Assembly (NCBI GenBank): GCA_040403555.1
Contig: JBBAKN010000003.1
Span: 377,026 to 441,025, forward strand
Origin: JAIPAN01 sp040403555
GTDB lineage: Bacteria; Bacteroidota; Bacteroidia; Sphingobacteriales; Sphingobacteriaceae
DNA: 64,000 nucleotides
Direction: 5' to 3'
Shown here: in pieces, positions 1 through 7,004 of the stretch
How the letters are laid out: every line of letters starts with the position of its first letter
How positions within the stretch are numbered: the first letter of the stretch is position 1
Position numbers and translations under genes: made by a program
Notes under the pieces: model-generated
Databases searched by the model: none
Told to the model about the DNA's origin: nothing
What the model saw: only the letters and a program-made list of their open reading frames with translations

Positions 1-488
1 TTCAGGTGGCACTTAGCGATATCAAAAGTGAACTGCCTCGTTTAGAAAAATATTTAAAACTGCCACAAGTGCATTTGGGTATCGATCCCGAATTTTCGAT
101 GAAAACCGGTGCCAAACCAGGAACTAAAATTGGGACCTACGATGCAGCTGACATCAATTTTTGTTCGGCTTATTTAGCCAAATTGGTTCAAGAAAATGGC
201 TTGCCACCGAAAGTATTTACTGTACACCGCTTTACAAAAGGCATGCTTACCAATTCGAAAAACATAAAACTACACCCAGAGGTGCAGCTGGTGATGCACA
301 TGGATGGTTGGGGTGCGCCCGAATTGAAAAAAGGAACCTACCGCCATTGGATTTATAACGAACCCGTGCAGTTTACAGGCTTTAAATTGTTTTACAAAAA
401 CGATATTAAAAACCCACCTAACCGCATGATGACCCCAGAAGAATTGGTAAAATTGGTGCCCCAGCCTAGTTATATCCAATACCAATAA
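1..488 (+). CDS. C-terminal part of a conserved hypothetical (probably secreted) protein
   Basis: The open frame runs in from the left edge (codons in phase from base 3), so the GTG at 6 is not a convincing start and the gene is taken as 5'-truncated; 161 codons are visible. No catalytic motif is recognised with certainty. The tail has a GYxFxxF-like pattern of short strands and the run PPKVFTVHRFTKGML, which reminds me of lipoproteins annotated as hypothetical in Actinobacteria and Bacteroidota; that resemblance is from memory and weak. It ends 1 base before the msrA start codon, so the two are probably cotranscribed. Function is unknown. Confidence 0.6.
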   Translation, partial: QVALSDIKSELPRLEKYLKLPQVHLGIDPEFSMKTGAKPGTKIGTYDAADINFCSAYLAKLVQENGLPPKVFTVHRFTKGMLTNSKNIKLHPEVQLVMHMDGWGAPELKKGTYRHWIYNEPVQFTGFKLFYKNDIKNPPNRMMTPEELVKLVPQPSYIQYQ

Positions 489-489
489 T

Positions 490-1023
490 ATGGAAAAGCT
501 GGTTTTAGGTGGCGGATGTTTTTGGTGTACCGAAGCGGTTTTTCAGCGGGTAAAGGGCGTTGAAAAAGTAGTATCGGGTTATAGTGGTGGCGAATACCCC
601 AACCCCACCTACCGCGAAATTTGTGAAGGAAACAGCGGCCATGCCGAAGTAATCGAGATTAGTTTCGATGCGCAACAAATTTCGGTAGCAGAATTGCTTC
701 TAATTTTTTTTCACACCCACGACCCTACCACGCTAAACCGCCAAGGCAACGACATGGGTACCCAATACCGTTCGGTTATTTTTTATGCCAACGAAAACCA
801 AAAGCTGGCAGCAGAGGAGCTGACGATACAATTGGAAAAAGAACAAATTTTTGATGCCCCTATTTTAACCGAACTAATCCCACTTACGGCCTTTTACCCC
901 GCCGAAGCCTACCACCAAGACTACTACAACCAAAACAGCTACCAACCCTACTGCAGTGTAATTATTACGCCTAAAATAGCTAAGTTTTTAAAACATTTTA
1001 GTGAAAAAGCAGCCACCGAGTAG
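490..1023 (+). CDS. msrA: Peptide-methionine (S)-S-oxide reductase MsrA
   Basis: MsrA reduces the S-epimer of methionine sulfoxide in free and protein-bound methionine, using thioredoxin as reductant. The 177-residue protein has the family's usual single-domain length. It opens with the catalytic signature GGCFWCTE (C10 nucleophile, C13), followed by GVEKVVSGYSGG and a GHAEVIEI segment with the substrate-site Glu, and ends with the conserved YPAEAYHQDYY motif at about residues 136-146. The ATG at 490 lies immediately after the preceding stop codon. The last part of this gene (about 881-950) has a near copy at 2516-2590 inside another gene. Assignment is secure. Confidence 0.96.
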   Translation: MEKLVLGGGCFWCTEAVFQRVKGVEKVVSGYSGGEYPNPTYREICEGNSGHAEVIEISFDAQQISVAELLLIFFHTHDPTTLNRQGNDMGTQYRSVIFYANENQKLAAEELTIQLEKEQIFDAPILTELIPLTAFYPAEAYHQDYYNQNSYQPYCSVIITPKIAKFLKHFSEKAATE

Positions 1024-1026
1024 CTG

Positions 1027-2037
1027 TTAGTTCACCACAAAAACAGAGTTTACCCAGGTATCTACTTGTCCGTTGGTGAGGTTGGTTGCGATACCGTTTT
1101 TCCAAAGCGTAGCCGCATAATTTGTTCCATTGTATTCATAGGTAGTAGCAAAAACATTGGCACCAGATAAATAGCATGAAGTGAGGGAAGCTGAATTTTG
1201 ACCATTGGTTAAGGAGCTTGCTACGCCATTTTTCCATATTTTAGCAATATATTTCGCTCCATTAAATTCGGCTCCAGCTACATACACATCGCCACCCACT
1301 ACCTTTACATCAGTAGCGTATGCAGTTTGAAGGCCATCTGTTAAAGAAGTAGGCACCCCGTTTTTCCATACTTTGGCCACATTTTTAAAATTTGAATTCT
1401 CCTCTTTACCGGCCACATATACATCTGCCCCTGCTACACATACCGAATAGGCATATGCAAATTGTTGGCCGTTGGTTAAAGCTGTAGGCAACCCGTTTTT
1501 CCAGACTTTAGCCGTATTGGCCACTCCGGTAAATTCACTACCAGCTACATATACGTCGGTACCATTTACATATATACTATAGGCATCGGCATTTTGCTGG
1601 CCGTTGGTTAGCGCCTTGGGGCTTCCGTTTTTCCATACTTTGGCCACAGATTTTGTGCCGTTGTTTTCTACACCTACTACATATACGTTTGCACCTGCTA
1701 CACAAATATCACGGGCAATAGCAGCATTTACACCATCTGTTAAAAACGTTTCTTCCCCATTTTTCCAAAGTTTAACTACAGTTGGGATAACACCGTTATC
1801 TTCATGACCGGCTACATATACATCGGTTCCCGCTACATACACTGCGTTGGCGTATTCATTAATTTGGCCTGTACTTAATAAAGTGGCTTGGCCATTTTTC
1901 CAAAGTGTGGCCACCGATTTTGTTCCATTTTTTTGATAACCAGCTACGTAAACATCGGTAGTGGGAGGATTAGAGTCTTTTTTGCAAGAACTTACAAAGA
2001 CTAGGGCCAATAAAAGAGTTAAGGTTATATTTTTCAT
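1027..2037 (-). CDS. Lipoprotein built of seven ~44-residue repeats, probable beta-propeller
   Basis: A 336-residue protein with a lipoprotein signal (hydrophobic residues 4-16, lipobox VSSC with Cys18). From about residue 28 to the end it consists of seven consecutive units with the pattern DVYVAGxExNG...A.(L/V)WKNGxxxxLTxGxxxAxAxSVYVAG. Seven units of this size, each able to form four strands, fit a seven-bladed beta-propeller anchored in a membrane by its lipid. No catalytic residues are recognised, so ligand binding or surface structure is more likely than enzymatic activity. It is convergent with msrA, with 3 bases between the stop codons. The last unit is the most diverged. Function unknown. 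Confidence 0.85.
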   Translation of the reverse strand: MKNITLTLLLALVFVSSCKKDSNPPTTDVYVAGYQKNGTKSVATLWKNGQATLLSTGQINEYANAVYVAGTDVYVAGHEDNGVIPTVVKLWKNGEETFLTDGVNAAIARDICVAGANVYVVGVENNGTKSVAKVWKNGSPKALTNGQQNADAYSIYVNGTDVYVAGSEFTGVANTAKVWKNGLPTALTNGQQFAYAYSVCVAGADVYVAGKEENSNFKNVAKVWKNGVPTSLTDGLQTAYATDVKVVGGDVYVAGAEFNGAKYIAKIWKNGVASSLTNGQNSASLTSCYLSGANVFATTYEYNGTNYAATLWKNGIATNLTNGQVDTWVNSVFVVN

Positions 2038-2216
2038 AATAGACAGCAGTTTAAACTTATATTACTTGGCTACTTTAGCAAGACTAACGCACAACAGTTT
2101 AGTTTTAGTATAACTAACAGTCCTTCCTAACTAATGCATGCTGCTGAAATTTTTCTGGCTTTACAGCGTTATTGAGTTTTATATATGCCTGTTGGTGGGC
2201 CTATGAAAACAACCAC

Positions 2217-2612
2217 ATGAAAACCATACAAAAAATACTATTGAGTTTAGCCACCCTAATGGCTGGCTGTGCTAGCAGCGCCAAATTTCCTGTTTCTACG
2301 GTGGCCCCAGCCGCCGAAATAAGCGCTAAAAAAACACTAGATAAAAACAAAAATTATGTGATTGAGTTGGTGGCACTCCATTTATCTAGTGCAGATAGAC
2401 TTAATCCGCCTAAAAATCATTATTCGGTGTGGATTGTTACCGAACAAAACGAATACAAAAATTTGGGGCAAATTATGAATGTGAATGCAAAAAGAGGTTA
2501 TTTTAAAACGTTAAGCCCTTTAACTGTAGTTTATCCCGCCGAGGCCTACCACCAAAACTATTATAGCCAAAACAGCTACCAGCAGTATACTGATACAGCC
2601 CAAGCTGAATAA
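2217..2612 (+). CDS. Small lipoprotein with an MsrA-derived C-terminal tail (chimera)
   Basis: The ATG at 2217 gives 131 residues; an upstream in-frame TTG at 2172 would put a non-hydrophobic extension ahead of the signal and is rejected. Residues 1-18 are a lipoprotein signal with lipobox LMAGC. The middle (about 40-95) is an unrecognised domain. The last ~30 residues match the C-terminus of MsrA encoded 1.6 kb upstream: YPAEAYHQNYYSQNSYQQY here against YPAEAYHQDYYNQNSYQPY there, with 47 of 57 codon bases identical by eye. The tail lacks the MsrA active-site half, so no reductase activity is expected. It looks like a lipoprotein whose end was replaced by msrA debris. Confidence 0.7.
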   Translation: MKTIQKILLSLATLMAGCASSAKFPVSTVAPAAEISAKKTLDKNKNYVIELVALHLSSADRLNPPKNHYSVWIVTEQNEYKNLGQIMNVNAKRGYFKTLSPLTVVYPAEAYHQNYYSQNSYQQYTDTAQAE

Positions 2613-2687
2613 ACTATTGAAAGACTTTAAGGATAAACTTAACGGATAATTCAATTAAACCTACTTCTAATTTTTGGCTATAAAATA

Positions 2688-2706
2688 GTTACAGAAATGT
2701 TACAGA
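2688..2706 (+). promoter_or_regulatory. Direct repeat GTTACAGA x2, 11 bp apart
   Basis: GTTACAGA occurs at 2688-2695 and 2699-2706, exactly 11 bp between starts, i.e. on the same face of the helix, 82-100 bp upstream of the GH13 gene. It may be an activator-binding site; the core GTTACAG recurs in the inverted repeat at 40776-40804. Inference only. Confidence 0.3.
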
Positions 2707-2787
2707 GACATGGTTAGCGAATATGTATTTTTAGTTCACAAAGAATAAAGGAAAAGCCCCCTGTTCTGATACACCAACAAGTGAACC

Positions 2788-4167
2788 ATGATTAGAAATT
2801 TATTTGCAATCATTACTTTCTTTAGCCTGCTCTCTTGCGGCAAGTCTAAGGCTGTAGTGCCACCTGTTGTACCCCCGCCGGTTGTAGTAAATCTGCCAAC
2901 TCAATATGGCGTACCATTCGCCGGAGTTCCAGACCGTCAGGATGCCATAATATACCAAGTAAATATTCGGCCATTTAGCCAGGAGGGAAATCTGGCAGGT
3001 GTAATTAACAGGCTGGATGCCATTAAAGCATTGGGAGCAAATGTAATTTACTTAATGCCTATATATCCGGTTGGAAGCCTGAAATCTGTAAACTCACCTT
3101 ATTGTGTTAAGGATTACAAAGCGGTAAATACCGAGTTTGGCAATTTAACAGATTTACGTGCCCTGGTTGATGGTGCCCACAGTATAAATATGACTGTAAT
3201 TATAGACTGGGTAGCCAACCATACAGCTTGGGATAATGCATGGACAAGCAGCCATAAAGATTGGTATTTGCAAGATGGGGCTGGAAATATTGTAAGCCCG
3301 CCCGGGATGGGATGGAATGACGTGGCTCAGCTTAACTTCAATAATACCGAAATGAAACTGGAGATGATTGAAAGTATGAAATACTGGATTTACAATGCAA
3401 ATATCGATGGCTTTAGATTCGACTATGCCGATGGGCCTCCTGTTGATTTTTGGGTTCAGGCAATAAATAGCCTTAGAAGTATCAGTACACACAAATTGCT
3501 TTTAATGGCAGAAGGAAGCCGTAGCAGTAACTTTACTGCTGGCTTTGATTATAACTTCGGCTTTAGTTTTTATGGCCAGCTTAAAAATATTATGCAAAAT
3601 AATGCTGCCGTAACCACTATTGATGGCTTAAATAATACGGAATACACCAATGCCACCAACGGGCAGCAAGTTATCAGATATACCAGCAACCATGACATAA
3701 ATGGCTCAGATGGCACTCCTCTGGATTTATTTGGAGGCAGAAATGGCGCTATGTCCGCTTTTGTGATTGCAGCATATATGAAAGGTGTACCTATGGTTTA
3801 TGGCAGCCAGGAAGTTGGTTATCCTTATAAAATCGTTTTTCCTTTTACATCATCTAAAATTAATTGGACGCTCAATCCGGATTTAACTGAAGCATACAAA
3901 AAGATATTGGCCTTCAGAACCAGTAGTGCAGCTATCAGACGTGGTACCTTAAACTCGTATAGCAATGCGGATGTTTGTGCTTTTACTAAAGACCTTAACG
4001 GAGATAAAGTATTGGTTATCGTTAATCTGAGAAATAGTGTGGTTAATTACACCCTACCTAATGCAATAGCAAATACCGTATGGACCGATGTGATGAACAG
4101 CGTATCGAAGACCTTAAGCAGCTCCATTACTTTGCAGCCTTACAGTTATTTAATTTTAAATAAATAA
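2788..4167 (+). CDS. GH13 alpha-amylase-family lipoprotein
   Basis: A 459-residue glycoside hydrolase family 13 protein expected to act on alpha-glucans outside the cytoplasm. Residues 1-17 form a lipoprotein signal (lipobox LLSC, Cys17), followed by a Pro/Val linker. The (beta/alpha)8 catalytic domain shows all four GH13 regions: DWVANHT at 140-146, GFRFD with nucleophile D212, MAEGS with acid/base E242, and TSNHD with H302-D303. A short C-terminal beta domain ends in LQPYSYLIL. No susCD-type genes are adjacent, so it is a stand-alone enzyme. Exact specificity (amylase, neopullulanase, glucosidase) cannot be read from the sequence. Confidence 0.92.
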   Translation: MIRNLFAIITFFSLLSCGKSKAVVPPVVPPPVVVNLPTQYGVPFAGVPDRQDAIIYQVNIRPFSQEGNLAGVINRLDAIKALGANVIYLMPIYPVGSLKSVNSPYCVKDYKAVNTEFGNLTDLRALVDGAHSINMTVIIDWVANHTAWDNAWTSSHKDWYLQDGAGNIVSPPGMGWNDVAQLNFNNTEMKLEMIESMKYWIYNANIDGFRFDYADGPPVDFWVQAINSLRSISTHKLLLMAEGSRSSNFTAGFDYNFGFSFYGQLKNIMQNNAAVTTIDGLNNTEYTNATNGQQVIRYTSNHDINGSDGTPLDLFGGRNGAMSAFVIAAYMKGVPMVYGSQEVGYPYKIVFPFTSSKINWTLNPDLTEAYKKILAFRTSSAAIRRGTLNSYSNADVCAFTKDLNGDKVLVIVNLRNSVVNYTLPNAIANTVWTDVMNSVSKTLSSSITLQPYSYLILNK

Positions 4168-4182
4168 TGTGGAAAGCGAAAT

Positions 4183-4215
4183 AGTGGTTCCACGACTTAA
4201 AGTCGTGGAACCACT
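4183..4215. repeat. Perfect 15-bp inverted repeat, REP-like
   Basis: Arms 4183-4197 (AGTGGTTCCACGACT) and 4201-4215 are exact reverse complements around a 3-base spacer. It lies between the convergent GH13 and parC genes, where it could stop transcription from both sides, but neither strand has a following T-tract. The CCACGACTTxAAGTCGTGG core resembles dispersed REP-type palindromes seen in other genomes (recollection). Either a factor-dependent bidirectional terminator or a REP copy. Confidence 0.6.
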
Positions 4216-4225
4216 AAGTATAGAT

Positions 4226-6994
4226 TTAAAACAAGCCTATTTGCCCCTTGTCGTCAATTTCTACATCGTCGGGGTTGGTAATTTCAAAACCTATTTCTTT
4301 GGCCGGTTTAATGGGCTCAGGTGCTGTCTCTTCCGGTATTTCAGGTGCTATTTCGGGCTGTGGTGTAGAAATTTCTTTTACTTCCTCAGGCTCGGGTTTT
4401 GGCATGCTTGGCATTTCTGTTTCTTCCACAAGCTCAGCATTATCCTCCACGTCCAGCACTTCGTTAATTGGGCTGAGTTCTACAATAGATTCAGGCTCTT
4501 CAGATTCCAATAGCGTCACCTGTTTCACTTCGTGCGTACTTAAGCGGTTGCCCATGGCTTTTTGCCCCTTTACATCAATTAGTTCAGAAAGGTTTAGTTC
4601 GAGTGTTTCGGGCGTTTGGCTTTTCCCTTTTAAAACCTCGAGGCTAACTTTAGGGTCTGTAGCAGCCGAAATGAGTACCAATTTGGAACCCGCTTCTTCA
4701 GAAATTAAGGAAGTTTTTTTGCCTTCGGGCGTGCGCTCTAACACAAAGCGTTTGATATAATAATTTTTAGATTTTGCTTCCCAATGCACCACAGCGTATA
4801 CTTTCTCGGGATTGTATTTTTCGATGAGCAGAAGTGGTTCATCGAAACGGGTGCTTAACTCAAACCCGCACAATTCGTAAGCGCCATCAGTAGTAACGCA
4901 CAAAATTTGATCGTCGCCATCATATTCGCCAAGGTATTTGCCTCTAGCATCAATATTTAAGCGTTTTAACACCTCATCGAACCAAATTTTACGACCCGAT
5001 AAGGTAGAAACTCCCTTCGTTTTTAAGGTTATTTTTTTTACCGGATACTTGGTAACGGTATTGCCCATAGAGCTACGCCCTTTCACGGCAATTTCGGCAA
5101 AGTCTACATCAAACTGCAGCTTACGCAATTTTGCATGTGGTTTTAGAGCAATGTTTACCACTTCGGCTTCGCCATTGGGGTTGGCGGTAAAATAATGCAC
5201 CTGCGAACCTTTGCCACCTTTGGTTAAATCGTATTCTTTATCGCGGGTAACCCCCAACACGGCAAATCGTTTTACATACGAGGTTCCGCTGGCACCGTCT
5301 TTATAAATTAAATTATAAACCGTACGCTCGTCGTTTTTGGTAAATACTTGCGCATGGATAATGTCTTTACCCACAAAAGTTTTTTCGGCTACTTTGCTTA
5401 CGGTAAACTTACCATCGGCTCTAAAAGCAATGATTTCGTCGAGGTCTGAACAATCGCACACAAACTCGTCTTTACGCAGGGAAGTGCCAATAAAGCCATC
5501 TTCGCGGTTCATGTATAATTTCACATTGGCTAGGGCCACCTTAGAGGCTTCTACCTTATCAAACAGGCGGAGTTCGGTTTTACGCTCTCGACCGGCACCG
5601 TATTTGGTTCTAATTTTTTCGAACCAGGCGATGGTGTATTCGGTTAAGGTTTTGAGGTGTTTATTAACCGTTTTAATTTCTTCTTCCAAGGTTTTCATCA
5701 AATCATCCGATTTTTTGACATCAAAACGGGTGATGCTACTCATCGGTTTATCGATTAATTTCTTGAAATCTTCGGGTACAATATCGCGGTAAAACTGCTC
5801 TTTAAATGGAGCGAAAAGTTTGTACAATACGCCCACAATGTTCTCGAAATCGCTAGCGTTTTCATACTCGGCATGCTTATACATCCCTTCCTGAATAAAG
5901 ATTTTAAGCAAGTTGCTAAAGAAAATACGCTCCTTTAATTCCTTTAGTTTAATTTCTAACTCTTGTTTTAATAGCGCTTTGGTAAATTTGGTACTTTCTA
6001 CCAAAATATCGTTTACGCTCATAAACCAAGGCTTATCGTCTTTAATTATGCAGGTATTTGGCGAAACAGAAACCTCACAATCAGTAAAGGCATATAGAGC
6101 ATCAATGGTTACATCGGGCGAAATACCGGGTGCCAAATGAATCATAATTTCGACGTCTTTGGCCGTATTATCCTCAATTTTTTTAATCTTGATTTTGCCT
6201 TTATCGTTAGCCGAGATTACACTATCAATTAAACCGCCAGTAGTGGTAGTAAACGGAATTTCGGTAATGGCTAGCGTTTTTTTATCACGCTCTACAATTT
6301 TAGCACGAACACGAATTTTGCCGCCACGTTGCCCTTCGTTGTAGGCCGAACAATCGGCCATGCCACCGGTAAGGAAATCGGGTACTAAATTGGGTCGGTT
6401 ACCTTTTAAAATCTCAATAGATGCATCAATGAGTTCGATGAAATTGTGAGGCATAATTTTAGTGGCCAAACCTACCGCAATACCATCGGCACCTTGGGCC
6501 AATAATAGCGGGAATTTAACGGGTAAGGTTACAGGTTCTTGGTTACGGCCATCGTAGCTAGATTGCCATTCGGTAGTATCGGGATTAAATACTACATCGA
6601 GCGCAAATTTTGATAAACGGGCCTCAATATAACGTGGAGCTGCAGCCGAATCGCCAGTAATAGGATCGCCCCAGTTTCCTTGTTTATCAATTAACAAATC
6701 TTTTTGACCCAACTGCACCATTGCATCGCCAATAGAGGCATCGCCGTGCGGATGGTATTTCATCGTATTTCCAATTACGTTGGCCGCTTTGTTAAAACGT
6801 CCATCGTCCATTTCTTTAAGGGAGTGTAAAATGCGTCGCTGAACGGGTTTTAAGCCATCGTTTATATGCGGAACCGCTCTATCTAAGATTACGTAGGAAG
6901 CATAATCTAAAAACCAATTTTCATACAAACCCGATAGTGGAATGATGTTATGGGTATTTTCGGGGGCGGCTGCTTGGTCTAATTCTTCACTCAT
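4226..6994 (-). CDS. parC: DNA topoisomerase IV subunit A (ParC)
   Basis: This is the breakage-reunion subunit of the type IIA topoisomerase that decatenates and relaxes DNA, acting with ParE. I start at the ATG at 6994 (MSEELDQ...); a start at 7057 would overlap parE heavily. The 922 residues show the QRR..H..GD quinolone region and active-site Tyr122 in AAAPRYIEARLS, then a C-terminal beta-pinwheel. A gyrase-type QRRGGxG box was not found, supporting ParC over GyrA. An acidic, Pro/Glu-rich linker (about 810-905) leads to the terminal residues GQIGLF, resembling a sliding-clamp-binding motif. It follows parE by 10 bases, clearly one operon. Confidence 0.92.
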   Translation of the reverse strand: MSEELDQAAAPENTHNIIPLSGLYENWFLDYASYVILDRAVPHINDGLKPVQRRILHSLKEMDDGRFNKAANVIGNTMKYHPHGDASIGDAMVQLGQKDLLIDKQGNWGDPITGDSAAAPRYIEARLSKFALDVVFNPDTTEWQSSYDGRNQEPVTLPVKFPLLLAQGADGIAVGLATKIMPHNFIELIDASIEILKGNRPNLVPDFLTGGMADCSAYNEGQRGGKIRVRAKIVERDKKTLAITEIPFTTTTGGLIDSVISANDKGKIKIKKIEDNTAKDVEIMIHLAPGISPDVTIDALYAFTDCEVSVSPNTCIIKDDKPWFMSVNDILVESTKFTKALLKQELEIKLKELKERIFFSNLLKIFIQEGMYKHAEYENASDFENIVGVLYKLFAPFKEQFYRDIVPEDFKKLIDKPMSSITRFDVKKSDDLMKTLEEEIKTVNKHLKTLTEYTIAWFEKIRTKYGAGRERKTELRLFDKVEASKVALANVKLYMNREDGFIGTSLRKDEFVCDCSDLDEIIAFRADGKFTVSKVAEKTFVGKDIIHAQVFTKNDERTVYNLIYKDGASGTSYVKRFAVLGVTRDKEYDLTKGGKGSQVHYFTANPNGEAEVVNIALKPHAKLRKLQFDVDFAEIAVKGRSSMGNTVTKYPVKKITLKTKGVSTLSGRKIWFDEVLKRLNIDARGKYLGEYDGDDQILCVTTDGAYELCGFELSTRFDEPLLLIEKYNPEKVYAVVHWEAKSKNYYIKRFVLERTPEGKKTSLISEEAGSKLVLISAATDPKVSLEVLKGKSQTPETLELNLSELIDVKGQKAMGNRLSTHEVKQVTLLESEEPESIVELSPINEVLDVEDNAELVEETEMPSMPKPEPEEVKEISTPQPEIAPEIPEETAPEPIKPAKEIGFEITNPDDVEIDDKGQIGLF

Positions 6995-7004
6995 CGGGTA
7001 AATA

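Noticed and set aside
1027..2037. Regularly spaced DNA repeats that could suggest a CRISPR array
   Set aside because: Units are about 135 bp, lie in frame in one ORF and encode conserved protein motifs; no short spacers exist.
2172..2216. TTG start extending the chimeric lipoprotein by 15 residues
   Set aside because: It would place polar and aromatic residues before the signal peptide; ATG at 2217 gives a standard lipoprotein signal.
4248..4760. Long Ser-rich open frame opposite the parC 3' end
   Set aside because: It is antisense to the acidic linker region of parC; its serine/threonine bias is the expected reverse reading of Glu/Pro codons.
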